Notes: generated by a model from the sequence alone, not told the origin. Numbered from the stretch's first letter, positions 8,144-17,420 are shown. The stretch is 27,793 bases of DNA from an uncultured Muribaculaceae bacterium (GCA_910578365.1 CAJTRC010000029.1:1-27793); one strand, 5' to 3'. Numbers and translations: made by a program.

Positions 8144-10921
8144 TTACTTGCCCAACTGCTCTCGCAACTCGCTGGGCGTCTGACCGTAGGCTTCTCGGTA
8201 GCACTTGCTGAAATATGCAGGCGACGAGAAGCCTACTTCGTATGCCACCTCGCTGATACTGCGGTCGGTAGTAGTGAGCATGCTGCGGGCGTGTTTCAGA
8301 CGCAGGTCGCGTATCAGCTCCACCGGCGAGTAGTTGGTAAGTGCTTTTATCTTGCGGTAGAACTGCGAGCGCCCCAGCCCGAGTTCGGCGGCGATGAACT
8401 CTACGTTCAGCTCGCTGTTGCCCATATTGGCATTGAATATCTCCAGGAAGCGGTTGTAGAAATCGCTGTCGATGTCGGCGCCCTCGGCGGTGAGCCGCCT
8501 GCTTTGGGCGCTGTCGCTGCTCCTGGGCTTGGACTGCGGCACCGAGGGCAGACTGTCGATACCGCCTGCGGCATCGAACACACGGCGTCGGTTGGCTATC
8601 AGATTGCTGCAGCGCGACAGCAGCAGGTCGCGGTTGAACGGTTTGGGCATATAGCCGTCGGCGCCGTTTTCGTAGCCGGCCAGACGCTGCTCGTCGAGAG
8701 CGCAGGCCGTGAGCATCAGCACCGGTATATGCGATGTGGCTACCTCCGATTTCAGATGCCGCAGACACTCAAGGCCATCCATCACGGGCATCATCACATC
8801 GCTCACCACCAGGTCGGGCACATATTTCAGCGCCATCCGCAGGCCGTCGGCTCCGTTTGCTGCCGTAAGCACCTGATAATCGGCCGAGAGTGTCTGACGC
8901 AGCAGTTTCAGCAGGTCGCTGTTGTCTTCAATCACCAGCACTACGGGTTTGCCTTCGGCGTTATCTGCCACGTGGTTCTCCAGCGGGTCGAGTTCGGTGT
9001 TCACCGTATTGGCGTCAATAAGTGTGCGGGCTACTGAACTTTCCTGTTCGGCAATGTGTTTCACCGGAATTTCCACAGTAAAACACGAGCCCTTGCCCTC
9101 CTCACTTTCGAGGCTTATAGAGCCACCGTGAAGCTCTACGAAAGCTTTTACCAGCGAGAGTCCTATGCCGTTGCCGCTCTTGCGCGAGGCGTCGGCCTGG
9201 AAAAAGCGTTCGAAAACCTTGTCGCAGTACTCCGGACGTATGCCTATGCCGGTGTCGCTGACCATGAAACGCAGCAGTCGCGGGCTGTACACGCAGCTGA
9301 AATTTATGCGGCCGTTGTCGGGCGTGAACTTGAAGGCGTTCGACAGCAGGTTGAACACCACCCGCTCTATCATCTCGGGGTCAACAGCCAGTGGCATGCT
9401 CTCGTCGGGCACCTCTATGCCGAGTATTATATGGCGCTTGCGAGCGAGCTGTCTGAACGACTGCAGCCATTCTTTTGCCGATGCCGCAAAGTCGATTTCC
9501 TGCAGCTGAGGCTCCAGCAGACCGTTTTCGATTTTGCGGAAGTCGAGAATCTGGTTTATCAGACGCCGCATGATATGTACATTTTTGTTGGCTATGCGGG
9601 CGAGCATGCGCTGGTCGTCGGTAAGGTTGGAGGCATCGGCCAGCTGCTGCACCGGGTCGGCAATGAGGGTTATAGGTGTACGCAGGTCGTGCGACACACT
9701 GGTGAAGAACTTGAGTTTCGACTGTGTAGCCTCTTCGAGCGACGAGTTCAGGTTCACCTGCATGTCGCGCTGTTCGGCCAGAAGGCGGTTGTTTTCTTCC
9801 AGCACCTTTCGGTGCTTTTTGTTCTGCCAGAAGGCTCTCAGCAGCAGGAACACCACGCCCACAAGCAGTATCACGCATACAATTACCACATACAGCAGTG
9901 TGGTCTGTGCGGAGTGCTTGTTCCAGTATTCGTCGACCTGGCTTTTCAGTTTGTAAATGCGGTCGGTTTCGGTCTTCAGGGCCTGGTTTTGCAGCAGCAG
10001 TATGTCGGCGTTCGACTTGTCGACAGCCGAGGCGCTCGGCAGCGAGATGTGCCTGTCGAAGTGCTGCCCGTGCAGTATGGCCATGCATATCGATACCAGC
10101 CTGTCGCCGTCGGTAGGATAAAGAAATGTAGCGTCGATGACACCGTCGGCCACTGCCTTGATGCCTATGCCCGGTGCGGCGTCGATGCCTATCACCTTTA
10201 CATCCATGCCGTGGCGCAGGGCAGCCTCGCGGCCTGCAATGGCCATACGGTCGTTGTGGGCGTATATCAGTTTGGTATCCGGATATAGGTCCAGCAGCGA
10301 ATCGGCTGCCTTCAGAGCGTCTTCGTAGTTCCAGTTGCCCTGACCGCTGCCTGCGAGGCGCATGGCCGGATAATCGGCCAGCCGCTCAATAAAGCCGCGG
10401 TGACGGTCATCGGCGGGCGACGACTCGGGCAAGCCGTAAAGCTCAATTATGTCGCCGCCGTCTTTAAGCAGCAGGTTGGCGTATGATGCGGCCATTGCGC
10501 CTATTGCTACATTGTCGGTGCCCATCTGCGCGGTATAGCTGTCGCCCTGTATATCGCGGTCGAACACCACCACGGGTATGCCCTTGTCGAAAGCTTCCTT
10601 AACCACCGGCGTTATGGCAGCGGCCTCGTTCGGGGACACCGCTATGAGGTCGAAGTCGTTGTCGATAAAGTAGCGTATGTCGACTATCTGTTTTTCGTTA
10701 CTATCCTGGGCTGAACGTATCTCTACAAGGGCATCTTCGTGGAAGAGGGCTTCGCGACGTACTTCGTCGTTCATTTTCTCGCGCCAGTCGTCGCTCGAAC
10801 ATTGCGACACTCCTATGCGGTATTTCTTCTCCTGAGCGCACGCGGCGATCGAAACAAGTACTACAGACAGCAGCAACAGCAGCGTGTGATTCTTTACTAT
10901 ATTATATATTTTCGGATTCAT
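8144..10921 (-). CDS. Hybrid two-component system sensor-regulator, BT1754-like (fructose-sensing)
   Basis: One polypeptide senses sugar in the periplasm and activates transcription. Residues 1-28 are a signal or anchor segment. Residues about 33-300 are a type I periplasmic sugar-binding domain of the ribose/fructose-binding type (YRIGVSQCSSDDWREKM, PVVVFDRDI, YAHNDRMAIAG, VIGIDAAP). A membrane helix at about 341-363 follows a linker. The histidine kinase spans about 400-620, with H-box SVSHDLRTP (His411), N-box NLLSNAFKF (Asn528) and G-box DTGIGI (556-561). The receiver spans about 658-775, with Glu665/Asp666, phospho-acceptor Asp708 and Lys760. The AraC-type DNA-binding domain is at about 825-922. 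All key residues are present and 925 residues is usual. The periplasmic domain type and neighbours match BT1754, which is known to bind monomeric fructose. It faces operon 2 divergently and converges on operon 1. Confidence 0.93.
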   Translation of the reverse strand: MNPKIYNIVKNHTLLLLLSVVLVSIAACAQEKKYRIGVSQCSSDDWREKMNDEVRREALFHEDALVEIRSAQDSNEKQIVDIRYFIDNDFDLIAVSPNEAAAITPVVKEAFDKGIPVVVFDRDIQGDSYTAQMGTDNVAIGAMAASYANLLLKDGGDIIELYGLPESSPADDRHRGFIERLADYPAMRLAGSGQGNWNYEDALKAADSLLDLYPDTKLIYAHNDRMAIAGREAALRHGMDVKVIGIDAAPGIGIKAVADGVIDATFLYPTDGDRLVSICMAILHGQHFDRHISLPSASAVDKSNADILLLQNQALKTETDRIYKLKSQVDEYWNKHSAQTTLLYVVIVCVILLVGVVFLLLRAFWQNKKHRKVLEENNRLLAEQRDMQVNLNSSLEEATQSKLKFFTSVSHDLRTPITLIADPVQQLADASNLTDDQRMLARIANKNVHIMRRLINQILDFRKIENGLLEPQLQEIDFAASAKEWLQSFRQLARKRHIILGIEVPDESMPLAVDPEMIERVVFNLLSNAFKFTPDNGRINFSCVYSPRLLRFMVSDTGIGIRPEYCDKVFERFFQADASRKSGNGIGLSLVKAFVELHGGSISLESEEGKGSCFTVEIPVKHIAEQESSVARTLIDANTVNTELDPLENHVADNAEGKPVVLVIEDNSDLLKLLRQTLSADYQVLTAANGADGLRMALKYVPDLVVSDVMMPVMDGLECLRHLKSEVATSHIPVLMLTACALDEQRLAGYENGADGYMPKPFNRDLLLSRCSNLIANRRRVFDAAGGIDSLPSVPQSKPRSSDSAQSRRLTAEGADIDSDFYNRFLEIFNANMGNSELNVEFIAAELGLGRSQFYRKIKALTNYSPVELIRDLRLKHARSMLTTTDRSISEVAYEVGFSSPAYFSKCYREAYGQTPSELREQLGK

Positions 10922-10941
10922 GGTTCAAGATTTTTACTGCC

Positions 10942-10976
10942 CAAAGTTAGCCATAAATCTTAAAATAGAGCGCAAA
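10942..10976 (-). promoter_or_regulatory. Promoter candidate of the regulator gene
   Basis: On the minus strand TAACTTTG (plus 10949-10942) matches the -7 consensus TAnnTTTG exactly. A TTTG (plus 10976-10973) lies 23 bases upstream, slightly more than the usual 19-21. The leader would be about 15 bases. Basal expression of the sensor would be expected. Confidence 0.45.
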
Positions 10977-11031
10977 AAGCTGTAAAATTTGTGTCTTTGA
11001 ACTAAATTTCATGCTTTATGCACGATTTGTT

Positions 11032-11063
11032 ATTGCCGGCTCGCAGATATATAAGTAGATTTG
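11032..11063 (+). promoter_or_regulatory. Promoter candidate of operon 2 (periplasmic GH32, importer, fructokinase)
   Basis: TAGATTTG at 11056-11063 matches the -7 consensus, with ATTG at 11032-11035 as a partial -33 element 20 bases upstream. The GH32 start is 23 bases downstream. I did not find the TTTAGTAG direct repeat of operon 1 here; only a loosely similar TAAGTAGAT overlaps the -7 box. Confidence 0.5.
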
Positions 11064-11085
11064 CAGCGTAAAAACTTCTATATCC

Positions 11086-12909
11086 ATGAACAAAAATTCT
11101 AAAATCGCCGCCCTCAGCCTGCTCTTAGCCGCACTGCCGGCTTCGGCCTCCGACAACTGCGTGACCGTGGAGCACCTGGGCACCAACAATACCCTCGTCC
11201 GAGTGAACTCTGATTCGCCACTGCTTATCCTGCCGGTGCAGGAGAGTGTGGACGATGCCGCCGTACGCCTTTTGGTCGACGGCAAGTACGAACGCACTTT
11301 CTACATCCGTCTGGCCAAGTCGAAAGTCGACTACACCGTGCCTGTGGATATTTCAAAATATGCCGGACACGATGTGGTGTTGAATGTACTTACGTCGCAA
11401 AACCGCAGCTCGGTCCGCGAGGCAAAGGACGATGTGTGCTGGAGCAACATCAGACTGAATGACTCCTTCGACAGCTCAAACCGCGAAAAATACCGCCCGG
11501 CTTATCACCACACTCCTTTATGGGGCTGGATGAACGACCCTAACGGTATGTACTACGACAACGGCACCTGGCATCTTTATTACCAGTGGAACCCCTACGG
11601 CTCGAAATGGCAGAACATGACCTGGGGACACTCCACAACCAAAGACCTCATAAACTGGGAGCACCATCCCGCAGCTATCGAACCTCAGGCCATGGGCTCG
11701 ATTTTCAGCGGCAGTGCCGTAATGGATAAAAACAACACTGCCGGCTTCGGTTCGGACGCAGTCGTGGCCATGTATACCACCGCCGACGCCAGTCAGACTC
11801 AGAGCATTGCCCACAGCCACGACGGAGGCATGACTTTCGAGCTTTATCCGGGCAACCCCGTGATAACACTTGAGACCGAGGCCCGCGACCCCAAGATGTT
11901 CTACAACGACAAGACCGGCGAGTGGAACATGACCCTGGCTCACGCACTCGACCACGAGATGCTTTTCTTCTCCTCGAAAGACCTCAAGAACTGGACACTC
12001 AACGGCTCCTTCGGCAAGGTGGCCGCCCAGGGCGGTGTGTGGGAATGCCCCGACCTGTTCGAACTCGCAATGCCTGACGGCAGTTCCAAGTGGGTGCTGA
12101 TCTGCAACCTCAACCCCGGAGGCCCGTTCGGCGGCAGCGGCGTGCAGTACTTCACCGGCGATTTCGACGGCAAGACTTTCACCTCCGACCTCGATGCCAA
12201 CGGCAATGTGCCCACCAAGTGGCTCGACTTCGGCAAAGACAACTACGCCCTGGTATCGTGGTACAACGCCCCCGATAACCGCCGTACGGCCCTGGGCTGG
12301 ATGAGCAACTGGCAGTATGCGGCCGATGTGCCTACCATGCAGTTCCGCAGCGCCAACACTCTGCCCCGCGACCTCAGTTTGTTTACCGACACCGAGGGTA
12401 TGGTGCGTGTGGCATCAGCACCTGCCCCCGAAGTAGAAGCCCTGCGCGGCTCGCTGGTCAAGAAATCCGGTTCGGCCTCGATTTCCAAAAAGGGCCGCAC
12501 TTACGCTCTGCCTGCAGACAACGACGGCATATGCGAGATTTGCCTCTCTCTCGACTCGCCGTCAACCAATGTCGACATCACTCTCTCCAACCCGCAGGGC
12601 GAAAAGGTGGTGCTGACCTACAATGCCACCGACCGCACTCTGAGCTTCGACCGCACCCAAAGCGGACGCACCGATTTCAGCCTCGACTTCCCTGCCGTGA
12701 CTGTGGCCCCCACTTTCGAAAGCAACGGCAAGGTAAGCCTGCGCATGTTTATCGACCGCAGCAGCATCGAAGTGTTTGCCAACGGCGGCCGCAGCTGCAT
12801 GACCAATCTGGTATTCCCCTCGCAGCCCTACACCTCGCTGCGCCTGGCCACCGCCAAGGGCAGCGCCCGACTCAACTCTCTCGAAATCTATAACATCAAC
12901 GCTGAATAA
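11086..12909 (+). CDS. GH32 fructanase (levanase/inulinase/invertase type), periplasmic
   Basis: This enzyme is predicted to release fructose from oligosaccharides that enter through SusCD. Residues 1-22 are a signal peptide I (ASA before Ser22) without lipobox, so the enzyme is probably periplasmic. Residues about 23-125 are an N-terminal accessory domain of the kind found on Bacteroides GH32 enzymes (DUF4980-like). The catalytic propeller has all canonical motifs: WGWMNDPNG (nucleophile Asp151), FSGSAV, EARDPKMF (Asp268) and WECPDLF (Glu320). The C-terminal GH32 beta-sandwich follows, with MFIDRSSIEVFANGG. Length of 607 fits this subgroup (BT1759/BT1765-like). Exo action on levan or inulin cannot be told apart from sequence alone. 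It is the first gene of operon 2 and lies 14 bases before the importer gene. Confidence 0.92.
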   Translation: MNKNSKIAALSLLLAALPASASDNCVTVEHLGTNNTLVRVNSDSPLLILPVQESVDDAAVRLLVDGKYERTFYIRLAKSKVDYTVPVDISKYAGHDVVLNVLTSQNRSSVREAKDDVCWSNIRLNDSFDSSNREKYRPAYHHTPLWGWMNDPNGMYYDNGTWHLYYQWNPYGSKWQNMTWGHSTTKDLINWEHHPAAIEPQAMGSIFSGSAVMDKNNTAGFGSDAVVAMYTTADASQTQSIAHSHDGGMTFELYPGNPVITLETEARDPKMFYNDKTGEWNMTLAHALDHEMLFFSSKDLKNWTLNGSFGKVAAQGGVWECPDLFELAMPDGSSKWVLICNLNPGGPFGGSGVQYFTGDFDGKTFTSDLDANGNVPTKWLDFGKDNYALVSWYNAPDNRRTALGWMSNWQYAADVPTMQFRSANTLPRDLSLFTDTEGMVRVASAPAPEVEALRGSLVKKSGSASISKKGRTYALPADNDGICEICLSLDSPSTNVDITLSNPQGEKVVLTYNATDRTLSFDRTQSGRTDFSLDFPAVTVAPTFESNGKVSLRMFIDRSSIEVFANGGRSCMTNLVFPSQPYTSLRLATAKGSARLNSLEIYNINAE

Positions 12910-12923
12910 TCCAACATAACACC

Positions 12924-14108
12924 ATGAACAATCAAACTGCCGCCGCTACTGCACGCAAAAGCACTATGGCTCAGATGATTCCCGTGATGCTCTGCTTCTT
13001 TGCCATGGGATTCGTCGACCTTGTCGGCACCGCCACCAACTATGTACAGAAAGACCTCGGCCTCTCCGAGGCGTCAGCAAGTATCTTCCCTTCGCTGGTT
13101 TTCTTCTGGTTTCTGATTTTCTCTGTGCCCACCGGCATGCTCATGAACAAAATCGGCCGCAAGAAGACAGTGCTTCTCTCGCTGGCCGTAACCTTCATAT
13201 CGCTGCTTATACCGCTGTTTGGCGAAAGCTACATGATTATGCTGCTTTCGTTCTCCTTCCTGGGCATAGGCAACGCCATTATGCAGACCTCGCTCAACCC
13301 ATTGGTTACAAACCTTATAAGCAGCGACAAACTGGCTTCGACCCTAACTTTCGGCCAGTTTGTGAAAGCCATAGCCTCGTTCTCGGCAACACTTATAGCA
13401 CCCTGGGGCGCCGCCACTGCCATGATGACCTTCGGCCTCAACTGGCGCATCCTGTTCCTTATCTACGCCGTAATCTGCCTGCTGTCGCTGGCTGCCCTGG
13501 GCGCCACACCCATCCATGAGGAGAAGCCCGACAAGGTATCCGGCATAGGCGAATGTGTGCGTCTGCTCGGCCGCCCGTTCATTCTGCTCTGCTTCATAGG
13601 CATCATGTGCCATGTGGGCATCGACGTGGGCACCAACACCTACGCACCCAAGGTTATAAGCGAACGCCTGGGTCTGGCCCTCAACGAGGCCATCTTCGGC
13701 ACCACCGTGTATTTCATCTGCCGTACAGCCGGTTGCTTCCTGGGCGCCTTCATACTGCGTATGATGCCTCCGCGCAGCTTCTTCCTCATCAGCGTGCTGC
13801 TTATGGCTGCAGGCATGGTTATACTTATGACCTGCCACGACCTTACCATGCTCTTCACCGGCATCGGCCTTATCGGCGTGGGCAACTCCAACATCTTCTC
13901 GGTGGTATTCTCACAGGCCCTTATCGCCGCTCCCGCCGAGCGCAACGAGGTTTCGGGCCTCATGATTATGGGCCTCTTCGGCGGTACCATCTTCCCGCTC
14001 GGCATGGGTGCCGCTGCAGGTGCTGTAGGTCAGCTCGGCTCTATAATAGTTATGTCGGCAGGCGTGCTTTACCTGCTTGTCTACACCATGAAAATCAAAA
14101 ACCAATAA
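12924..14108 (+). CDS. MFS sugar importer, FucP/GGP-like (probable fructose transporter, BT1758-type)
   Basis: This inner-membrane carrier of 394 residues has about 12 hydrophobic helices. The loop between helices 2 and 3 has the MFS signature NKIGRKK (75-81), and the fourth-helix region has QTSLNPLVTNLI (NP at 125-126), typical of the fucose/glucose-galactose/proton symporter group. Sandwiched between a periplasmic fructanase and a fructokinase, with gaps of 14 and 12 bases, it most likely imports fructose released in the periplasm. BT1758 holds the same place in the B. thetaiotaomicron levan locus. Substrate is inferred from context. Confidence 0.88.
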   Translation: MNNQTAAATARKSTMAQMIPVMLCFFAMGFVDLVGTATNYVQKDLGLSEASASIFPSLVFFWFLIFSVPTGMLMNKIGRKKTVLLSLAVTFISLLIPLFGESYMIMLLSFSFLGIGNAIMQTSLNPLVTNLISSDKLASTLTFGQFVKAIASFSATLIAPWGAATAMMTFGLNWRILFLIYAVICLLSLAALGATPIHEEKPDKVSGIGECVRLLGRPFILLCFIGIMCHVGIDVGTNTYAPKVISERLGLALNEAIFGTTVYFICRTAGCFLGAFILRMMPPRSFFLISVLLMAAGMVILMTCHDLTMLFTGIGLIGVGNSNIFSVVFSQALIAAPAERNEVSGLMIMGLFGGTIFPLGMGAAAGAVGQLGSIIVMSAGVLYLLVYTMKIKNQ

Positions 14109-14120
14109 CAGCATAAAATC

Positions 14121-14999
14121 ATGAAAGACCTTGTAGTAGGCATGGGCGAAGCCCTATGGGACATGCTCCCCGAAGGAAAGAAAATAGGCGGCGCGCCGGC
14201 AAATTTCGCTTATCACGTTAAGCAGTTCGGCCTCGACAGCTGCGTTATCAGTGCCGTCGGCAACGACGACCTCGGCAACGAAATCGTTGATAATTTCGAT
14301 ACCAAACAGCTCAACCACAACATCGAGCGTGTGGCTTATCCCACCGGCACCGTACAGGTTGAGATAGACCAGGCCGGGGTGCCCGTTTACGACATCAAGG
14401 AAAATGTGGCATGGGACAATATACCCTACACAGCCAAAATCGAGAATATCGCTCAGCGCACCCGCGCCGTATGCTTCGGCTCGCTGGCTCAGCGCAACGT
14501 GGTGTCACGCAACACCATCAACCGCTTCCTCGACGCCATGCCCGACGACAACGACCCGCTGGTAGTATTCGACGTGAACCTGCGCCAGGGCTTCTACAAC
14601 AAAGATATTCTGTGCAACAGCATGAAGCGCTGCAACATCTTAAAAATCAACGACGAGGAGCTTGTCACTGTAAGCCGCATGTTCGGTTACCCCGGCATAG
14701 ACCTGCAGGACAAATGCTGGATTCTGCTGGGCAAGTACAACCTTAAGATGCTCATTCTCACTTGCGGAATCAACGGCAGCTACGTGTTCACTCCCGGCAA
14801 CGTATCGTTCCAGCCCACTCCACGTGTGGAGGTTGCCGATACAGTAGGCGCCGGCGACTCGTTCACTGCTGCTTTCATCTCCTCGATTCTGCTCGGTAAA
14901 CCTATCGCCGAAGCCCACCGCAAGGCAGTTGAAACCTCTGCATACGTCTGCACCCAGGCCGGCGCCATGCCCATCCTGCCCGAGTCTATTGTGAAATAA
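14121..14999 (+). CDS. Fructokinase, PfkB/ribokinase family
   Basis: This cytoplasmic enzyme is predicted to phosphorylate fructose with ATP to fructose-6-phosphate, which enters glycolysis. PfkB signature 1 is GGAPANFAYHVKQFG (23-37), substrate-pocket DVNLRQ is at 151-156, and signature 2 DTVGAGDSFTAAF (240-252) contains the catalytic base Asp246. Length of 292 is typical. It is the last gene of operon 2, followed at once by a strong terminator. Other PfkB sugars (ribose, KDG) are possible in principle, but the gene neighbours make fructose by far the likeliest. Confidence 0.9.
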   Translation: MKDLVVGMGEALWDMLPEGKKIGGAPANFAYHVKQFGLDSCVISAVGNDDLGNEIVDNFDTKQLNHNIERVAYPTGTVQVEIDQAGVPVYDIKENVAWDNIPYTAKIENIAQRTRAVCFGSLAQRNVVSRNTINRFLDAMPDDNDPLVVFDVNLRQGFYNKDILCNSMKRCNILKINDEELVTVSRMFGYPGIDLQDKCWILLGKYNLKMLILTCGINGSYVFTPGNVSFQPTPRVEVADTVGAGDSFTAAFISSILLGKPIAEAHRKAVETSAYVCTQAGAMPILPESIVK

Positions 15000-15023
15000 A
15001 ACAGCAAACATACTATCCTTCAT

Positions 15024-15060
15024 AGCCGCCCGTCGCCATCCGACGGGCGGCTCTTATTTT
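15024..15060 (+). terminator. Intrinsic terminator of operon 2
   Basis: AGCCGCCCGTCG (15024-15035) pairs perfectly with CGACGGGCGGCT (15041-15052) around a 5-base loop. CTTATTTT follows. It lies 25 bases after the fructokinase stop. Confidence 0.88.
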
Positions 15061-15161
15061 GACTCCGGCGGGGCAGTTAGGAAATGCTATCGTACTCGCC
15101 CGCCGTCGTTCGCCACTACCCTCGCTTGCGGGTGTCGGGGGATGCCGTCACAACAACGAAC

Positions 15162-15199
15162 AAAAAAAATGCGATGGCGCTGTGCCATCGCATTTTTTT
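15162..15199. terminator. Bidirectional terminator between operon 2 and the secreted-protein genes
   Basis: A perfect 16-bp stem joins 15163-15178 to 15184-15199, with loop GCTGT. It is flanked by A8 on the left and T7 on the right, so it reads as an intrinsic terminator in both directions. It serves the minus-strand gene that ends at 15218 and backs up the fructokinase terminator. Confidence 0.88.
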
Positions 15200-15217
15200 A
15201 ATGCTTGCTGCGGTTGA

Positions 15218-17359
15218 TTACTTAACCACCTGCTTGCTTACAGTCTTACCTTTGCGGACAACATAAACACCGGGGGTAAGCTTGTCAGAAGCTACACGTA
15301 CACCATCGATGCGGAAGTATTCGGCTGCTGACTCATCGGAGTCTACAGCTACATTCTCAACACCTGAGGTAGAACTCATAACGAACGCCAAAGGAGAGTA
15401 ATCGCTCTCGCGGTCGTCGTAGCTCTGGCCGTATTTGTCGACCTGGCGGCCAAAGGCGCTAACCTGGTGATAGATGTCCAGACCCTGTACACGTTCGGGA
15501 ACCTCGATGTCAATCGTGGTGGCGATATCGCCGAATTCCGAGCCGTGGTACTGTTTGAAGCGGAATGGCTCAATCAGATATTCGCCGGCCTTGTAGTTCT
15601 GGGTAATCTTCAGGTTGTCGACATAGAGGTTATCGTAGCTGCCGATTGCGAATATGCCTACAATCGAACGCTCGGTACCCTTGGTGAAGTTGAAGTTGAA
15701 AGTCTGCCAGCTTCCGGTAACCTTGGTTTCGGGGTAGAGGAGCTCTACCTGTTCGAAATCGCCGAGAGCGTCGCTCCAGTTGAACAGAGCGGCACAGCAC
15801 TGAGTAGTGTAGAAGTACTCTTTGCCGTCTTCGCCTTCAACGCGGCTGGTCTGACCTGCAAGGTCAACGGTAAGAGTAAACTTGCCGCCATCTTTGCTGA
15901 AGTCGAACTCAGGCGATGTAAGGCCTGCCTGGCTGCCGCCCGATTCATAGAAGAAGGCATCAAGACAGAGGAAGTTGGTGTAGGGGCAAGCGTGGGTAGC
16001 TTTCCAGCCTTGCTGTTTGAGTTCGCGGCTGTAGTAAACATCGTATGTCTTGGTCCAGGGCGATTCGATAGTGAAACCGGTTTCGTTTCCTTCGAGGTCG
16101 CATATGCCGGTGAAGTCTTCGTCGGTCACCACAAAGAGGCCGTCGGCATCAGCTTCGCGCTTGTCGAAAGCAAAGTAGTTGTACACTTCGGCACCGGGAA
16201 CATCGTTCCAGCTGGCGGTGTAAGTCCAGCCGTTGAGTATATCCACCTCGCCCATTACAGGTACTTCGAGGTCGTACACGCGGCAGGGGAAGCTTTCAAT
16301 CGATGTGTGGCCGTTGTCGTCGATAGCCTTTACGGTGTAGTAATAGATTTCGCCCGACACGAGATCAGACACGGTGCATTTGTTGTCGGTCAACTTTTTG
16401 TCGGTGATGATGTATTCCTTTTCGGTAGAGCCGAACGGAGCGGAGGGGTCGCTCGAAGGCACATCGTGGTATACGCTCAGCAGGTAGCCGGTAGCGCCTT
16501 CGACAGCACTCCAGTTGGCTACGAACGACACACCCTTGTACTCGCTGTGCGAGAATACTTCGGGGCGCTCCAGATTGGGCTTGAGCTGATAAACCTTAAT
16601 ATCGTCGAGATATACGTTGCCGGGCAGATAAGCAACCATGTTGAATATTGTGGTGGGGCCGCAGTCGCGGAATACAATGCGGTAAGTAGTCCACTCCGAT
16701 GGTATACCGGCCACGATTACCTGCTCTTCGGGCATGTGCCAGCTCGGACCCATGTTGTTGGTTTCTGCCATTTCTATCCACAGGCAATCGTAGGTTTCGC
16801 CTGCGTTCTTGGTACGTGCGCGGAACTCAAGCACTGCGGTGCCGTCGTACTTGCTCACATCCACCAGGGTGGTATTGACATGGGCCTGCGAAGGTGCTTT
16901 ATTATCGCCGTTGCTCACAGCCTCCATGTACAGGCAGCCGCCTGCGGGACATGCCACACCGGGGGCTTCGCCGCCTACGCCCCAGTGGGGCTCATGGGTA
17001 TACTTGGGATCGAAGTTCCACCAGGGATACTCTGCTTCGGAATCATCCAGTGTCAGTTTTACATTAGTGGCGGGCTCGGCCTCGCTGCCTGCTGTAAGCA
17101 GCGAAAAGTCTTCGTGGAGCACCAGTTCGAGTTCGCCGTACTTTTCAACTTCGGTAATGGCTTCGCCGCCGAATCCCATCACTCGCGAAGCTATGGTCAT
17201 GCCCTTGCTTTGCATCATCATAGGAGCCTTGGCCGCCTTATTACGTGCAGTAAATTCCTGGCTTTCGCTCGCGCGCGGTGTGACTTTAAAAAGCTGCGCC
17301 TGAGCATTACCGGACATGGCAAGCAGCAGCGCCGGTAAAATTAGTGTAGTCGGTTTCAT
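15218..17359 (-). CDS. Exported multidomain protein: two jelly-roll modules, two FN3-like modules, T9SS-like sorting tail
   Basis: Function is not recognised. Residues 1-22 are a signal peptide (...GNAQAQ). Residues about 75-258 form a jelly-roll, carbohydrate-binding-like or choice-of-anchor module closing with NVYLDDIKVYQL. FN3-like modules lie at about 263-360 (ANWSAVEGATGYLLSVY, YYYTVKAIDDNG) and about 365-460. A second jelly-roll at about 470-587 closes with NLYVDNLKITQ. The C-terminal tail from SGVENV (665) to the end has EYFRIDG...LTPGVYVVRKGK, as in type A T9SS sorting domains, so the protein is predicted to be secreted or anchored at the cell surface. Its tail is 29/49 identical by hand alignment to that of the 23933-25498 gene. 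A terminator upstream (17381-17420) suggests its own promoter, but I see no consensus box. Binding of a surface polymer is a guess. Confidence 0.82.
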   Translation of the reverse strand: MKPTTLILPALLLAMSGNAQAQLFKVTPRASESQEFTARNKAAKAPMMMQSKGMTIASRVMGFGGEAITEVEKYGELELVLHEDFSLLTAGSEAEPATNVKLTLDDSEAEYPWWNFDPKYTHEPHWGVGGEAPGVACPAGGCLYMEAVSNGDNKAPSQAHVNTTLVDVSKYDGTAVLEFRARTKNAGETYDCLWIEMAETNNMGPSWHMPEEQVIVAGIPSEWTTYRIVFRDCGPTTIFNMVAYLPGNVYLDDIKVYQLKPNLERPEVFSHSEYKGVSFVANWSAVEGATGYLLSVYHDVPSSDPSAPFGSTEKEYIITDKKLTDNKCTVSDLVSGEIYYYTVKAIDDNGHTSIESFPCRVYDLEVPVMGEVDILNGWTYTASWNDVPGAEVYNYFAFDKREADADGLFVVTDEDFTGICDLEGNETGFTIESPWTKTYDVYYSRELKQQGWKATHACPYTNFLCLDAFFYESGGSQAGLTSPEFDFSKDGGKFTLTVDLAGQTSRVEGEDGKEYFYTTQCCAALFNWSDALGDFEQVELLYPETKVTGSWQTFNFNFTKGTERSIVGIFAIGSYDNLYVDNLKITQNYKAGEYLIEPFRFKQYHGSEFGDIATTIDIEVPERVQGLDIYHQVSAFGRQVDKYGQSYDDRESDYSPLAFVMSSTSGVENVAVDSDESAAEYFRIDGVRVASDKLTPGVYVVRKGKTVSKQVVK

Positions 17360-17380
17360 AAAACTATGGAATTAATTGGT

Positions 17381-17420
17381 TTGAAAAAATAGCAGTGGCG
17401 CGGTCGAACCGCGTCACTGC
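17381..17420 (-). terminator. Intrinsic terminator after the CARDB-rich secreted protein gene
   Basis: 13-bp stem (17392-17404 with 17408-17420, one G/T wobble), loop CGA on the plus strand. On the minus strand the stem is followed by TATTTTTTC, a good T-tract. It ends transcripts of the 17435-20539 gene before the next minus-strand gene begins at 17359. Confidence 0.8.

Noticed and set aside
10922..11085. Second copy of the TTTAGTAG operator before operon 2
   Set aside because: Only TAAGTAGAT over the -7 box and an inverted ACTAAA at 11001-11006 resemble it; no pair with a 21-bp period was found.
15061..15161. Small gene or RNA between the two terminators
   Set aside because: The short plus-strand frame here runs into the terminator hairpin, has no recognisable promoter or protein motif, and the GC-rich stretch forms no convincing RNA fold by eye.
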